From: Psychrobacter sp. M13
GTDB taxonomy: Bacteria > Pseudomonadota > Gammaproteobacteria > Pseudomonadales > Moraxellaceae
Direction: 5' to 3'
DNA: 64,000 nt
NCBI RefSeq assembly: GCF_030718935.1
Contig: NZ_CP132194.1
Span: forward strand, 1 to 64,000
Shown here: piece by piece, positions 11,968-21,135 of the stretch
Layout: each line of letters opens with the position of its first letter
Position numbering within the stretch: the first letter of the stretch is position 1
The notes under the pieces: model-generated
Told to the model about the DNA's origin: nothing
What the model saw: only the letters and a program-made list of their open reading frames with translations
The model's database searches: none
Translations under genes and position numbers: made by a program

Positions 11968-14115
11968 ATGGAGCAGATAGTTGTTAGAAGTGATGATTAT
12001 AATTCTGAGTCGCAAGTAACTAAGGAGGAATGGCTAAAGATACTATCTGACGATACTTTTATGACCAATAACTATAAATATGCGCTAAGCATTTTCTTTT
12101 TAGAGCCTGATCATAAAGCAACCTGTAAGTTTCTAGCTGATAAATATCATACATCCCCTTTTTCTATTAGTGGGTTTATCACTGGATTTAGTAGGGCTGT
12201 TCAAGAGCGTTTGAATAGGTTCGAAATAACAACAGAAGAGGGTGATAAAACTTATTGGCTAGTTACAATGCTTGGCACTAAGGTTTCAGGTAAATTATTT
12301 GAATGGAAATTACGTGATGAGTTAGCCAAAGCAATGCGAGAGCTAGATTATATAAGTAATAGTGCTATGAAAATTGATAGCATTGGTCATCTAGTTAGCT
12401 TTATAAATCAAGACATCGGTGGTCTGAAAAAAGACTTTCTTGCTGCTAGAAAAGAGCTGGTAGGCAATCAAAGAATCACCAACTCAAAGTTATTGTTCAA
12501 ATATGATAGCGAAGATAGAGAGTGGGCGATCAACGAAGGTGCAGGTACCGAAGTTCAGTATCATATCTACTTATCAGACAATAAAATTGGTTATGGTTTA
12601 GGTTTTAATACGCTTTATGTCAGATTTAAAGAGGAAAAGACGCCGGTAGAGTATATCAAGCCATTTATGGATGCATTTATAGCTTTGAAAGATAGTAATG
12701 AGGTTGCCAAGCTTGCTAATAGAGGCTTTAAATTAAATACGAATGAATACGACTTTCAAAACCCTGTCAAGGATGAGCATTACTTATTCGGTCGAATAGT
12801 AGAGTTAGATCATAAACAAAAACTGTCTTTGGTTGATTACTACAGTATTATCAACGATTTAAAAGGTGACTTGTTTGAGGCTTATAAGAACGTCTTTAAA
12901 CTTGCTAATAAAACAACCATGAATGAACAAGCAAGTAATTCAAATGCTCAGTTATCTATCACCAATCCTTTGCTACAAGAAGTTAGCGAGCTATTGCTAG
13001 CTAACAAAAACCTAATATTAACAGGCGCACCAGGTACTGGTAAAACCTATATTGCTAAAGAAGTTTGCAAAGCGCTGGGCGCTACTTACGAGTTGGTACA
13101 GTTTCATCCGTCTTATGACTATACTGACTTTGTGGAAGGATTAAGACCTGTTCAAAATGAGAATGGCGAAGTAGGGTTTGAATTAAGAGATGGTATTTTT
13201 AAAGCTTTTTGCAAAGAAGCGCTTAAAACTGAAAATCATCAAGTATTAAGTAATTTCGATGAGGTTTATCACAAGTTTATCGATGATGTTTCTGAAAACG
13301 GCTTACAACTTGTGACTCCTTCTCATAAAAAGCCATTTCGAGTAGAAATAAACTCTCAGAAAAATTGTAAGGTCATACCAGATACCGTCAAGCAAACAGA
13401 AATGGCTGTTACTAAGCAGTTTATTAGAACTTATCTTGAAACTGACAGAGTAACTGACTGGAAACCGTATTTGATCCCTATCTGTGAATACGTAAAAGCT
13501 AATTATGACCTAAGGTTAGATTCGGTAACAGATAAGAATAAAAAGTTTGTCATTATTCTTGATGAAATCAATCGCGCTGAAATTTCCAAAGTATTAGGTG
13601 AGCTTTTCTTTTCAATCGATTCAGGTTATCGCGGTAAGAAGGGTAAGGTAAAAACTCAGTATACCAACTTGCAAACTAATGAAGATGTCTTTAAAGACGG
13701 GTTTTACGTACCTGAAAACGTATATATAATCGGTACTATGAATGATATTGACCGCAGCGTTGAGTCGTTTGATTTTGCTATGCGTCGTCGATTTGCTTGG
13801 AGAGAAATCAAGGCAAAAGATAGGCTGTCTATGTGGGATGGAGAGATAGATGAGTGGATAGAGGAAGCCAAAGCACGACTGAACTCTCTTAATGGATCTA
13901 TAGAATCAATTCAAGGACTAAATTCAGCTTATCATGTTGGGCCTGCCTATTTTTTAAAGCTCACTAACTATGATGGAGATTTTGAAGCTCTTTGGATGCA
14001 TCATTTGCAATCGTTACTATTTGAATATCTGCGTGGTTATCCTGATTCTGAGCAACAGCTCGAACAACTGAAAAATGCTTATGATATGGTTGATTATGAT
14101 GCTAGTAACGACTGA
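11968..14115 (+). CDS. mcrB: McrB-like restriction ATPase/GTPase subunit
   Basis: Motor subunit of a McrBC-type, modification-dependent (type IV) restriction system. The AAA+ core has Walker A GAPGTGKTY near residue 353, Walker B FVIILDEINRAE near 527, and the McrB signature MNDIDRSVESFDFAMRRRF near 591, corresponding to MNTADRS in E. coli. The first 330 residues are not the E. coli McrB reader. They have a helical segment (1-160) and an alpha/beta part (about 165-265) that I cannot name, presumably the target-recognition region. The gene is more AT-rich than its neighbours, suggesting acquisition. It overlaps mcrC. No methylase lies nearby, as expected for type IV. Confidence 0.88.
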   Translation: MEQIVVRSDDYNSESQVTKEEWLKILSDDTFMTNNYKYALSIFFLEPDHKATCKFLADKYHTSPFSISGFITGFSRAVQERLNRFEITTEEGDKTYWLVTMLGTKVSGKLFEWKLRDELAKAMRELDYISNSAMKIDSIGHLVSFINQDIGGLKKDFLAARKELVGNQRITNSKLLFKYDSEDREWAINEGAGTEVQYHIYLSDNKIGYGLGFNTLYVRFKEEKTPVEYIKPFMDAFIALKDSNEVAKLANRGFKLNTNEYDFQNPVKDEHYLFGRIVELDHKQKLSLVDYYSIINDLKGDLFEAYKNVFKLANKTTMNEQASNSNAQLSITNPLLQEVSELLLANKNLILTGAPGTGKTYIAKEVCKALGATYELVQFHPSYDYTDFVEGLRPVQNENGEVGFELRDGIFKAFCKEALKTENHQVLSNFDEVYHKFIDDVSENGLQLVTPSHKKPFRVEINSQKNCKVIPDTVKQTEMAVTKQFIRTYLETDRVTDWKPYLIPICEYVKANYDLRLDSVTDKNKKFVIILDEINRAEISKVLGELFFSIDSGYRGKKGKVKTQYTNLQTNEDVFKDGFYVPENVYIIGTMNDIDRSVESFDFAMRRRFAWREIKAKDRLSMWDGEIDEWIEEAKARLNSLNGSIESIQGLNSAYHVGPAYFLKLTNYDGDFEALWMHHLQSLLFEYLRGYPDSEQQLEQLKNAYDMVDYDASND

Positions 14116-15427
14116 TAATAAAACTATAGAGCTGACAGAGGAATCTCAAACAGATAAAATTAATCTAAGACTTGTTGCAAACAAGAGTATTAATAGCTTA
14201 GTTTCAAGTCATGCTAATTTATTGGTTTTTCCGCAGTGTCTTAAGAGTAATGATGATATAGGTAAAGACTGTATTTTTGAATTAGAAGAAAATACGTTGA
14301 TTACTAATAATATCATGGGCTTCATCGGTATTAATAATACTCAGTTAAAAATTGAATCCCGATTTTCGCAAGCTGTTGATAACGTAGAAGATTATTTTTT
14401 GCATTATATGCTGCAAAAGGTGTTTTGTATTAACCTGTTTGATTTAAAGCATAGTCAAAAGCAATCATCGCTATTTGACTTTTTAGTCTACTTATTTCCT
14501 TACTTTTTAAAAAAAGCGCTCGCACAAGGCTTGTATAAGCAGTACATAAAGAAAGAATATAATAACGCTAGCATTAAGGGAGCTATCAATATTAATGTTC
14601 ACATAAAGCAGAATGTTCCTTTTAGAGGAAACGTTGCTTATAACGTGCGTGAACATAGTTTTGATAATCGGATTACTCAATTAATCCGTCATACCATAGA
14701 TTTTATCAAGCAAAAAGAAGTTATGCAGGGTGTATTGCATGTCGATAGCGATACGCAGAAATTTGTCAATTTAATTATTCAGCATACACCGTCTTATCAT
14801 GCTAGAGATAGACGTTCCATAATCAACGATAACCTAAAACCTTTTATGCATCCTTACTTTTTTGAATATAAAGGACTACAAAATATCTGTATGCAAATAC
14901 TTAGATATGAAGGGCTAAAGTATGCTGACAATGATAGTAAAGCGCACGGTATTCTGTTTGATGGCGCATGGCTATGGGAAGAGTATCTAAACACCTTGCT
15001 GCATAAGATTGGCTTTTTACATCCTCAAAATAAACAGTTAAAAGGTGGTATAAAAGTTTTTTCTAGACCAAATACAGGTAGCAATCCTAGAAGGTTTCCT
15101 GATTTTGTTAAAGATAACGATGAGAATAAAGTTATCTTAGATGCTAAATATAAGCGGATGCTTGGCAATAGCATTGATAGAAATGACATGAACCAAATTA
15201 TCTCTTACCTTTATTTATATAAAGCGGATAAAGGCGGTTTTATTGCGCCTACTTCCAATGATAATAGTTGTAAAAACATAGGTGTTTTAAATGGTTACGG
15301 CGGCAATATTTATAAGTTTAAAATCGCTATTCCGCAAAACGTGAATAGCTTTAAAAACTTCGTAAAAGTTATCGAATTAAATGAATCTATATTGATCAAA
15401 GCTATTCAAGATATTCCTAGCACGTAA
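14099..15427 (+). CDS. mcrC: McrC-like restriction endonuclease subunit
   Basis: Nuclease partner of McrB. The C-terminal PD-(D/E)XK site is visible as PDFV followed by VILDAKYKR (near residues 335-357), the metal-binding D and DAK of this nuclease fold. The N-terminal half is the McrC-type beta-rich region. The frame stays open back to 14075, with ATGs at 14075, 14081, 14096 and 14099. The last is preferred because the upstream option would add a very hydrophobic MLMIWLIM. Whichever is right, the start overlaps the mcrB end, so translation is probably coupled. Composition is AT-rich like mcrB. Confidence 0.87.
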   Translation: MLVTTDNKTIELTEESQTDKINLRLVANKSINSLVSSHANLLVFPQCLKSNDDIGKDCIFELEENTLITNNIMGFIGINNTQLKIESRFSQAVDNVEDYFLHYMLQKVFCINLFDLKHSQKQSSLFDFLVYLFPYFLKKALAQGLYKQYIKKEYNNASIKGAININVHIKQNVPFRGNVAYNVREHSFDNRITQLIRHTIDFIKQKEVMQGVLHVDSDTQKFVNLIIQHTPSYHARDRRSIINDNLKPFMHPYFFEYKGLQNICMQILRYEGLKYADNDSKAHGILFDGAWLWEEYLNTLLHKIGFLHPQNKQLKGGIKVFSRPNTGSNPRRFPDFVKDNDENKVILDAKYKRMLGNSIDRNDMNQIISYLYLYKADKGGFIAPTSNDNSCKNIGVLNGYGGNIYKFKIAIPQNVNSFKNFVKVIELNESILIKAIQDIPST

Positions 15428-15476
15428 GATGGGCTAGCTCAACCGTAGATCACCGAACGCTTATTCTATATACAGT

Positions 15477-15535
15477 GGTGGGTTACGCCCTGTCGTCGTT
15501 CTCTTCGAGAACTTGACAATGCTAACCCACCCTAC
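15477..15535. repeat. Intergenic hairpin element, GGTGGGTTA type
   Basis: Outer arms GGTGGGTTA (15477-15485) and TAACCCACC (15523-15531) enclose a perfect inner hairpin GTTCTC-TTC-GAGAAC (15498-15512). The right arm continues into CCTACGG. Such GTAGGGTGGGTTA sequences are common as dispersed intergenic elements in many bacteria, so this is a familiar type and not evidence of a gene. Confidence 0.55.
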
Positions 15536-15587
15536 GGCTTACGACGCTTAACCAACTTTTGCTTTGTCTATAGAGGTTGCCCTAAAA

Positions 15588-15647
15588 AGCGGTTTAGCCC
15601 TGACAGTAGCGGTTATCCTGCTGGGCTGGGCAAGTTGCGGTGGCTAG
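15588..15647 (+). repeat. Dispersed repeat R1, copy A (partial)
   Basis: Shares AGCGGTTTAGCCCTGA exactly with the reverse complement of 38442-38457. It continues in similar order (AGCGGTTAT, GGGCTGGG, TTGCGGTGGCTAGG) as the other copy does (AGCGGATAT, TTGGCTG, TTGCGGTGACTTAGG). It lacks the distal arm of the long hairpin seen in copy B. Confidence 0.65.
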
Positions 15648-15654
15648 GTTTTTC

Positions 15655-15715
15655 AGAAGATCATAGATTTTCTCTTGCGTCGGGGTAAGTGTCTCCCAGA
15701 CACTTACTATTTCCC
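15655..15715. repeat. Structured repeat R2, copy A
   Basis: Contains AGAAGATC-ATA-GATTTTCT, then CTTGC, then a perfect hairpin TAAGTGTCT-CCC-AGACACTTA flanked by pairing GGG and CCC. The copy at 43904-43966 has the same architecture with different stem bases. Read on the minus strand it encodes a tail ending YPDARENL-stop; the other copy gives YPSARENL-stop. Confidence 0.65.
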
Positions 15716-15810
15716 TCCTCATATCGAGTAACAGCAATGCTACCAGCGACTTTAGTCCGCACGCCATTGGCTAAGCAGATAATAGCGGATGGCAGGATCA
15801 GCTCCAACAT
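15661..15810 (-). CDS. Possible 49-codon reading frame or gene remnant
   Basis: An open frame of 49 codons starting MLELILPSAIICLANG and ending CLGDTYPDARENL, overlapping repeat R2. The stop codons immediately upstream (TAG, TAG) and the overlap with a dispersed repeat suggest a fragment of a former gene or a by-chance frame. No ribosome-binding site is convincing. I know no family for it. Confidence 0.25.
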   Translation of the reverse strand: MLELILPSAIICLANGVRTKVAGSIAVTRYEEGNSKCLGDTYPDARENL

Positions 15811-15885
15811 CACATCACCCTTAATAATCACAATCTCTAGCTAACCCTAAATCACTTAACCTTACGAGTAGCCAAGACGATTAAC

Positions 15886-17451
15886 TCACTTCGCAGGGTA
15901 GCCCGTGATATCTTGAATGCTTTGGTATAACGGCTTTAGGCGCTGATACATCTTTAGATAGACTTCGTTATAAAGACGTTTATAGAGCTGGACATTGGCT
16001 GCAATAGGTGAGAATTCATCGCCTAAATGAGTCATCGCTTGCGTGGCGGATAAATGGTCGGGATAGACGCCGAGACCGACCGCGCAGTTGATGGCAGCGC
16101 CCAATCCCGTAGCCTCAAAAGTGTGCGGACGGCAAGCGGGCATGCCAAAAATATCGGCGGTGAGCTGCATGGCAGAGTCGCTTTGGGATCCGCCACCTGA
16201 GACGCGCAAGTGTTTGATAGGCTTGCGCGTACGCTTCTCGATAGTATCAAAACCGAGCTTGAGCTCGTAGGCCAGCCCTTCCAAAATAGCGCGATAAACG
16301 TGTGCCCGCGTGTGCACATCGCCAAAACCAATGAGCGCGCCTTTGCCCTCAAGCCCTGGATGACGCACGCCTGGCGACCAATACGGCTGCATCATCAGCC
16401 CCATACAGCCTGCTGGAATGTCTTTGACCGCTGCGTCGAGGAGCTTTTCGGTATCGATGCCCTGCGTCTTAGCCAGCTGCTGCTCGTAGTGGGCGAACTG
16501 CTCCTTAAACCAGCTAACCATCCAAAAGCCGCGATAGATCATATACTCGTGGTTGTAGTAGTGGGGCGCGGCGGCGGTATAGGCGGGCATGTGCTTGAGG
16601 ATTTCGACGTAATCGGTTGAGATAGTATTAATCGTAGCGGTAGTGCCAAAGCTTAAGCAAGCGGTATCGGCTTCTAGACCTGCTGCGCCTAGAGCTTCGC
16701 AGGCTTTATCGCTAGCGGCGGCTATCATCGGTGTACCTTTAATGATACCTGTAGCTTCAGCGGCTTGGGCAGTAATGCCACCTAATAGCTGGCCTGGTGG
16801 GATAAGGGTTGGCATTTGCTTAAGTGTACAACTAAATAGTCGCCATTTAAGGTCGCTCGGCTTTAGCCACGTTTGCGCTTTATAGTCGTAGGGTAGATAG
16901 CCGACACAATGACCTGTTGAATCGATGAGCTTGTCAGTGAGTTGGTAGGTAAGATAAGCGGATAGGTTGACGTAGTGGGCAGTGTTTGCCCAAATCTCAG
17001 GCTCATTTTGCGATAGCCAATTGCAGCGGGCTTTTTGTTGCGCCTCTTGAACCAGCTCGCCCATGCCGATGACTTTGGTCAAAGGATTTAGAAAGCCGAT
17101 ATCATTGGTTTCGCCGCGTCGTAAATCCATCCAAACGATAGCGGGGCGTAGTGGTTGTTTATCCTTATCCAGACAAATCATGGTATAGCGCTGGGTGGCG
17201 AGACTAACACCTGCGATTTGATTGGGCGTAATGTCGCAGGTCTGCCACAATTGCTGGCAGGCCTCGGAGAGCTTTTGCCAATAGTAGTCAGCATGCTGTT
17301 CGGCATAATTGGGCTGCTCGGAGAAATACGGCTCGATAGGCACGCGAGCTTTTGCGATCTCAGTGCCGAATTGATTAAAGATGAGCGCTCTGACGCTTTG
17401 AGTGCCATTGTCGATGGCTAAGAAATAGATAGGGTCATTGGGGGTGGTCAT
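15886..17451 (-). CDS. FGGY-family carbohydrate kinase
   Basis: ATP-dependent sugar or polyol kinase of the FGGY family, 521 aa. It has the N-terminal phosphate-1 motif AIDNGTQSVRALIFN, the segment VWMDLRRGE, and the C-terminal adenosine motif VSGGGSQSDSAMQ near residue 430, where the FGGY domains close. It is the last gene of a minus-strand operon, 32 bases after glpD. That context points to a three-carbon substrate such as glycerol or a related polyol. However, the sequence lacks obvious GlpK-specific stretches, so glycerol kinase is only one possibility. Confidence 0.88.
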   Translation of the reverse strand: MTTPNDPIYFLAIDNGTQSVRALIFNQFGTEIAKARVPIEPYFSEQPNYAEQHADYYWQKLSEACQQLWQTCDITPNQIAGVSLATQRYTMICLDKDKQPLRPAIVWMDLRRGETNDIGFLNPLTKVIGMGELVQEAQQKARCNWLSQNEPEIWANTAHYVNLSAYLTYQLTDKLIDSTGHCVGYLPYDYKAQTWLKPSDLKWRLFSCTLKQMPTLIPPGQLLGGITAQAAEATGIIKGTPMIAAASDKACEALGAAGLEADTACLSFGTTATINTISTDYVEILKHMPAYTAAAPHYYNHEYMIYRGFWMVSWFKEQFAHYEQQLAKTQGIDTEKLLDAAVKDIPAGCMGLMMQPYWSPGVRHPGLEGKGALIGFGDVHTRAHVYRAILEGLAYELKLGFDTIEKRTRKPIKHLRVSGGGSQSDSAMQLTADIFGMPACRPHTFEATGLGAAINCAVGLGVYPDHLSATQAMTHLGDEFSPIAANVQLYKRLYNEVYLKMYQRLKPLYQSIQDITGYPAK

Positions 17452-17483
17452 AGTTGTCCTTAACTATGTGGATACGAAAAAAA

Positions 17484-19169
17484 CTAAGCCGCAGGCAAGT
17501 GATAATAGCGTTGCCATAAATCATTATAGCGAGCGACTTCTTGTTGCCACTTTTGCTCATTCCAGCCCAGCTCTTGCTGGCATATTTGCTTTAGTCTCGC
17601 GCTAATAAGCGGTGTCATCGCGCCATGCGGCAGTATCAAGCCTAAGCGGGTACGACGTAATAATAAATCGTCTAAATGTATAACCTGCTCACAGCGCCCA
17701 GCAAAGCGAAGCTCCGCCCAAATAGTATTGCTATCGGTAACATAAGTTAGGTCATCATCGTGCGCCAGCTCCAATAAAGTATCGAGCTGGAGACCATAAA
17801 ACCCTAATAGGCGCTGCTGCAACTGTGGCGACAGGGTAGCGAATTTTTCATTGGTTGGCACAACGGTGCTAAAGACTTGATCGCCATTTATTGCTTGGTT
17901 TTGAATGGTTGTGTCATCGAGCGCTAGCACTTGTTGGCACTTCTCAAGCACATCAAGGGCGATTAGGCGAAAGGTAGTGAGCTTACCGCCGCTGACCGTT
18001 ACTAAGTTATTATCGAGCCAGACGCTGTGATCGCGCTTTTCTTTACTGGGACTAACGCGCTTACCATCGCCGCCATCAGATATCAGCGGACGCACGCCTG
18101 CCCACGTACTGATGACATCCTCTCGATTGAGCTTGGCATCATCAAACAGATCATTGGTCGCGGCCAATAGATAATCGACCTCTTCGCTAGTAATACCGAC
18201 TTCGTCATCATTAAGCGGTGGGTGATCTAAATCGGTGGTGCCAAGGACGGTACGGTTCTCCCATGGGAAAACAAACACCGCTCTTTTATCAACAGGATGC
18301 AAAAAGGTATAGGCTTGATAGATAGGCAAACGCTCTTGGCTAACGACCAAATGACTACCGCGCGAGGGACGGATTTGCTTATGAAAGGTTTGCTCCGTCT
18401 CATTGCTGGCTTGCATGCGCAAAGTATCTGCCCAAGCGCCTGTGGCACTGACGACGACTTTGGCGTGAACATTGTAATTTTGATTACTATTAGAGGTTGT
18501 AGAGTCTGTATCGGCAGTGTCTTTTAAATTAGCACCGATGACTAATCCTTGCTCATTAGTGATGAGCGATTCAGCTTTTAAATAGTTAATCGCATAAGCG
18601 CCATCATGAGTGGCTTCATCAAGCACGCGCATCACCAGCCGTGAATCATCGGTAACGGCATCGCTGAATTGACTAGCACCCAAGAACTTATCTTGCTTGA
18701 TATTAGGGTTTAAACTTAGAAAAGCGTCCTTTTTAAAGTACTTAAAATAGCGCTTGCCCGCTATCCTATCGTAGACCCTTAATAAGGTATTAAATATCCA
18801 AGGCGGCGGAAACTTGCCTTTATAGTGCGGCATGACGTAGTGCATCTCATTAACCAGACCGCTTGCCTCTGTAAGCATGCGCTCGCGCTCACGTACGCTA
18901 AGCAAAGTGGTTTTATAATCACCTGATGCAATATAACGTAGCCCGCCGTGTACCATTTTGCTAGAGCGGCTAGAGGTACCCCAAGCAAAGTCTTTTTGCT
19001 CAATGAGTAATACGGCAAGACCGCGCCTTGCTGCCTCACGTGCAATGCCCGCACCCGTAATACCGCCACCGATGATGAGCATATCCCAAGGTTCTGTTTG
19101 AGACAATCGGTGAGACGAGCGGCGAGATAGGGGCGCTAATGCTTGCTGGCGTTGTGTGCTTTGAGTCAT
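17484..19169 (-). CDS. glpD: FAD-dependent glycerol-3-phosphate dehydrogenase
   Basis: Membrane-associated flavoenzyme oxidising glycerol-3-phosphate to dihydroxyacetone phosphate and feeding electrons to quinone. In this 561-aa protein the FAD dinucleotide-binding motif IIGGGITGAGIAREAARRG lies near residue 31, followed by TSSRSSKMVHGGLRY typical of GlpD. DAO core strands and the C-terminal alpha-helical domain follow. It lies 24 bases after an AGPS-like flavoprotein gene and 32 bases before an FGGY kinase, an obvious operon. A second glpD elsewhere in the genome cannot be excluded. Confidence 0.93.
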   Translation of the reverse strand: MTQSTQRQQALAPLSRRSSHRLSQTEPWDMLIIGGGITGAGIAREAARRGLAVLLIEQKDFAWGTSSRSSKMVHGGLRYIASGDYKTTLLSVRERERMLTEASGLVNEMHYVMPHYKGKFPPPWIFNTLLRVYDRIAGKRYFKYFKKDAFLSLNPNIKQDKFLGASQFSDAVTDDSRLVMRVLDEATHDGAYAINYLKAESLITNEQGLVIGANLKDTADTDSTTSNSNQNYNVHAKVVVSATGAWADTLRMQASNETEQTFHKQIRPSRGSHLVVSQERLPIYQAYTFLHPVDKRAVFVFPWENRTVLGTTDLDHPPLNDDEVGITSEEVDYLLAATNDLFDDAKLNREDVISTWAGVRPLISDGGDGKRVSPSKEKRDHSVWLDNNLVTVSGGKLTTFRLIALDVLEKCQQVLALDDTTIQNQAINGDQVFSTVVPTNEKFATLSPQLQQRLLGFYGLQLDTLLELAHDDDLTYVTDSNTIWAELRFAGRCEQVIHLDDLLLRRTRLGLILPHGAMTPLISARLKQICQQELGWNEQKWQQEVARYNDLWQRYYHLPAA

Positions 19170-19193
19170 AAGGTGCTCTTATTAATTTGTATG

Positions 19194-20945
19194 CTACTCT
19201 TCAAGCAACACACCTGGGTTCATACGCTGCTCAGGGTCTAAGCTTTTGAGCATATCACGAGTTACTTGCAATCCAAGCTCGCCTTTTTCAGCCGCCAAGT
19301 AAGGCGCATGATCGCGACCTACGCCATGTTGATGCGATATCGTTGCTTTACCGTTAGCGACACTTAAGCTGGCAGCTTTTTTAATCTTTTGCCAACGCGC
19401 TAAGGTACTAGCATGATCTTTTGCCGCTCTAAAAAAGTAAGTGGTATAAAGGCTAGCGCCCTGTTTATAGACATGCGAGATATGAGTAAAAGCCATGACT
19501 TCTTCACTTTCATCTGCTAGAGAATTACGAACGGCATCCTGCATCTGCTCCATCTGCTGGTCGATATTGTTCCAGTTAGTCGCGGTCTCAAAGGTATCGA
19601 CCATGATGCCTTTATCCCAAAGCGTACCGCGTAGATAAGGAAACTTAAAGCGTCCATGTGCCCAGACATTACCCATGATATTAGTGATTTTCCCCGTAAC
19701 GCTGCCATACTGTTTTAAGAGTTTGTTGAACTGCGTTAGCGCTAACTTATTCTGTGCTTTATCGCCTGAGACGCCGTAGGTCAGCATGACCTTTTCTGAG
19801 TCAAGACCACGCGCTTTTAGGTAAGTGCTAATCGCTAAAAATTGACTGGGAGAAGTGCCCAAATGCAAATGGGCGTTGGTCTCGATAGCATTGCTAAGAC
19901 GGAGCATAGATAAACGAATATCAGACTGTACCGCTTGTCTGAGCACCGCTTTGCCCGCTGTCCAATTCGGTAAAAAGGCGACTTTAAATAGCTCTTGTTC
20001 AGGTTGCGGCTGTACGCGCATTTTAACTTCGGTGAAGATACCTGCACGGCCTTCAGTGCCCATCATCATCTCGCGCAGATCAGGCCCTGCTGATGATGCA
20101 GGAATATCAGCGATAGTTAATATACCTTGTGGCGTGACGAGCGTACCGCCTGCAAACATCTGCTCGATACGCCCATAGCCCAATGACTGCTGACCACTAG
20201 AGCGCGCAGCAATCCAGCCGCCAAGCGTCGATAGCTCCCACGACTGCGGATAATGTCCTAAACGGTAACCGTGCTCATCCAGTTGTGCTTCTACCGATGG
20301 GCCTTGGGTGCCGGCACCAAAGGTAGCGATTTGACTCTCATTATCTAAGTCAATGAGCTTGGCCATTTTACTCATCGCTACAGTTAATACAGATCGCGCG
20401 TCTTTGGGTGGATTAATATGACCGACTACAGAAGTACCACCGCCGAACGGAATGACGATTAGATCGTGTTCTTGTGCTAGCTTTAGTAATTGCTCGACAT
20501 CATTGGTCGACTCGGGGAAAGCCACGCCATCTGGGAAGGCTTCAAAGTCGCCGCCATGCATAGCAATCCAATCAGGGAAGCTCTGACCACGCGCGTGTCT
20601 AAGCCTTATTTCACTATCAACCGACACCATAGCAAGATCGGTAACCTCGGTAGGCAAGCGCGATTCAGGTACCGTTTTAAGTACTTGTTGCATGCTGACA
20701 GATTTAAGTTTTTTGGTTTTACCGATATGCGATTTGATTAGCTTTGCGCCGTGCGGCGAGACCTTTTTATTAATATCAATATTGCCCCAACCATTCCAGC
20801 GCGTTTGCTCTATGGGCGTATTTAGGGGTATGTTGGTCTTGGAAGCCATATCTTGACTGGTGTTGTCGGCATTTTTGCTATCAGAAGTGACTGCAATAGG
20901 GATACTTCTATCATTTTTACGGATAATGGATTTGATTTTGCTCAT
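19194..20945 (-). CDS. FAD-binding oxidase, alkylglycerone-phosphate synthase-like
   Basis: VAO/PCMH-type flavoprotein, 583 aa, resembling alkyldihydroxyacetonephosphate synthase (AGPS), which forms the ether bond of ether lipids from acyl-DHAP. The FAD-binding domain shows VIPFGGGTSVVGH (near 200) and the AGPS-like GGWIAARSSGQQSLGYG (near 270). The C-terminus has HQHGVGRDHAPYL and DPEQRMNPG. It is the first gene of an operon with glpD and a kinase, both acting on glycerol-phosphate chemistry. The bacterial function is unproven. The start at 20945 (MSKIKSIIRK) is preferred over a frame open to 21020. Confidence 0.87.
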   Translation of the reverse strand: MSKIKSIIRKNDRSIPIAVTSDSKNADNTSQDMASKTNIPLNTPIEQTRWNGWGNIDINKKVSPHGAKLIKSHIGKTKKLKSVSMQQVLKTVPESRLPTEVTDLAMVSVDSEIRLRHARGQSFPDWIAMHGGDFEAFPDGVAFPESTNDVEQLLKLAQEHDLIVIPFGGGTSVVGHINPPKDARSVLTVAMSKMAKLIDLDNESQIATFGAGTQGPSVEAQLDEHGYRLGHYPQSWELSTLGGWIAARSSGQQSLGYGRIEQMFAGGTLVTPQGILTIADIPASSAGPDLREMMMGTEGRAGIFTEVKMRVQPQPEQELFKVAFLPNWTAGKAVLRQAVQSDIRLSMLRLSNAIETNAHLHLGTSPSQFLAISTYLKARGLDSEKVMLTYGVSGDKAQNKLALTQFNKLLKQYGSVTGKITNIMGNVWAHGRFKFPYLRGTLWDKGIMVDTFETATNWNNIDQQMEQMQDAVRNSLADESEEVMAFTHISHVYKQGASLYTTYFFRAAKDHASTLARWQKIKKAASLSVANGKATISHQHGVGRDHAPYLAAEKGELGLQVTRDMLKSLDPEQRMNPGVLLEE

Positions 20946-21135
20946 AAGACTATGACCTATCGATTTATTATAATTGTAAAATAAAATATGATTCATTTGA
21001 GCATAACACACTATAAACAACTGTTATCTATAGACTTGCTACTAGGCAGTGGTAGGATTGATTAAAATAGAAGATAGCTGAATAAGCTATCATAATGACC
21101 GTTTTGATAAACCAAAGCTATTTAAGAGAATACTT

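Larger units (their letters stand above)
15428..15885. other. Intergenic region with remnants of several repeat families
   Basis: 458 bases between mcrC and the kinase operon, with no normal gene. In order it holds a hairpin element of the GTAGGGTGGGTTA type (15477-15535), a copy of a repeat also found at 38.4 kb (15588-15647), a stem-loop element also found at 43.9 kb (15655-15715), and a 49-codon reading frame on the minus strand (15661-15810). Confidence 0.7.
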
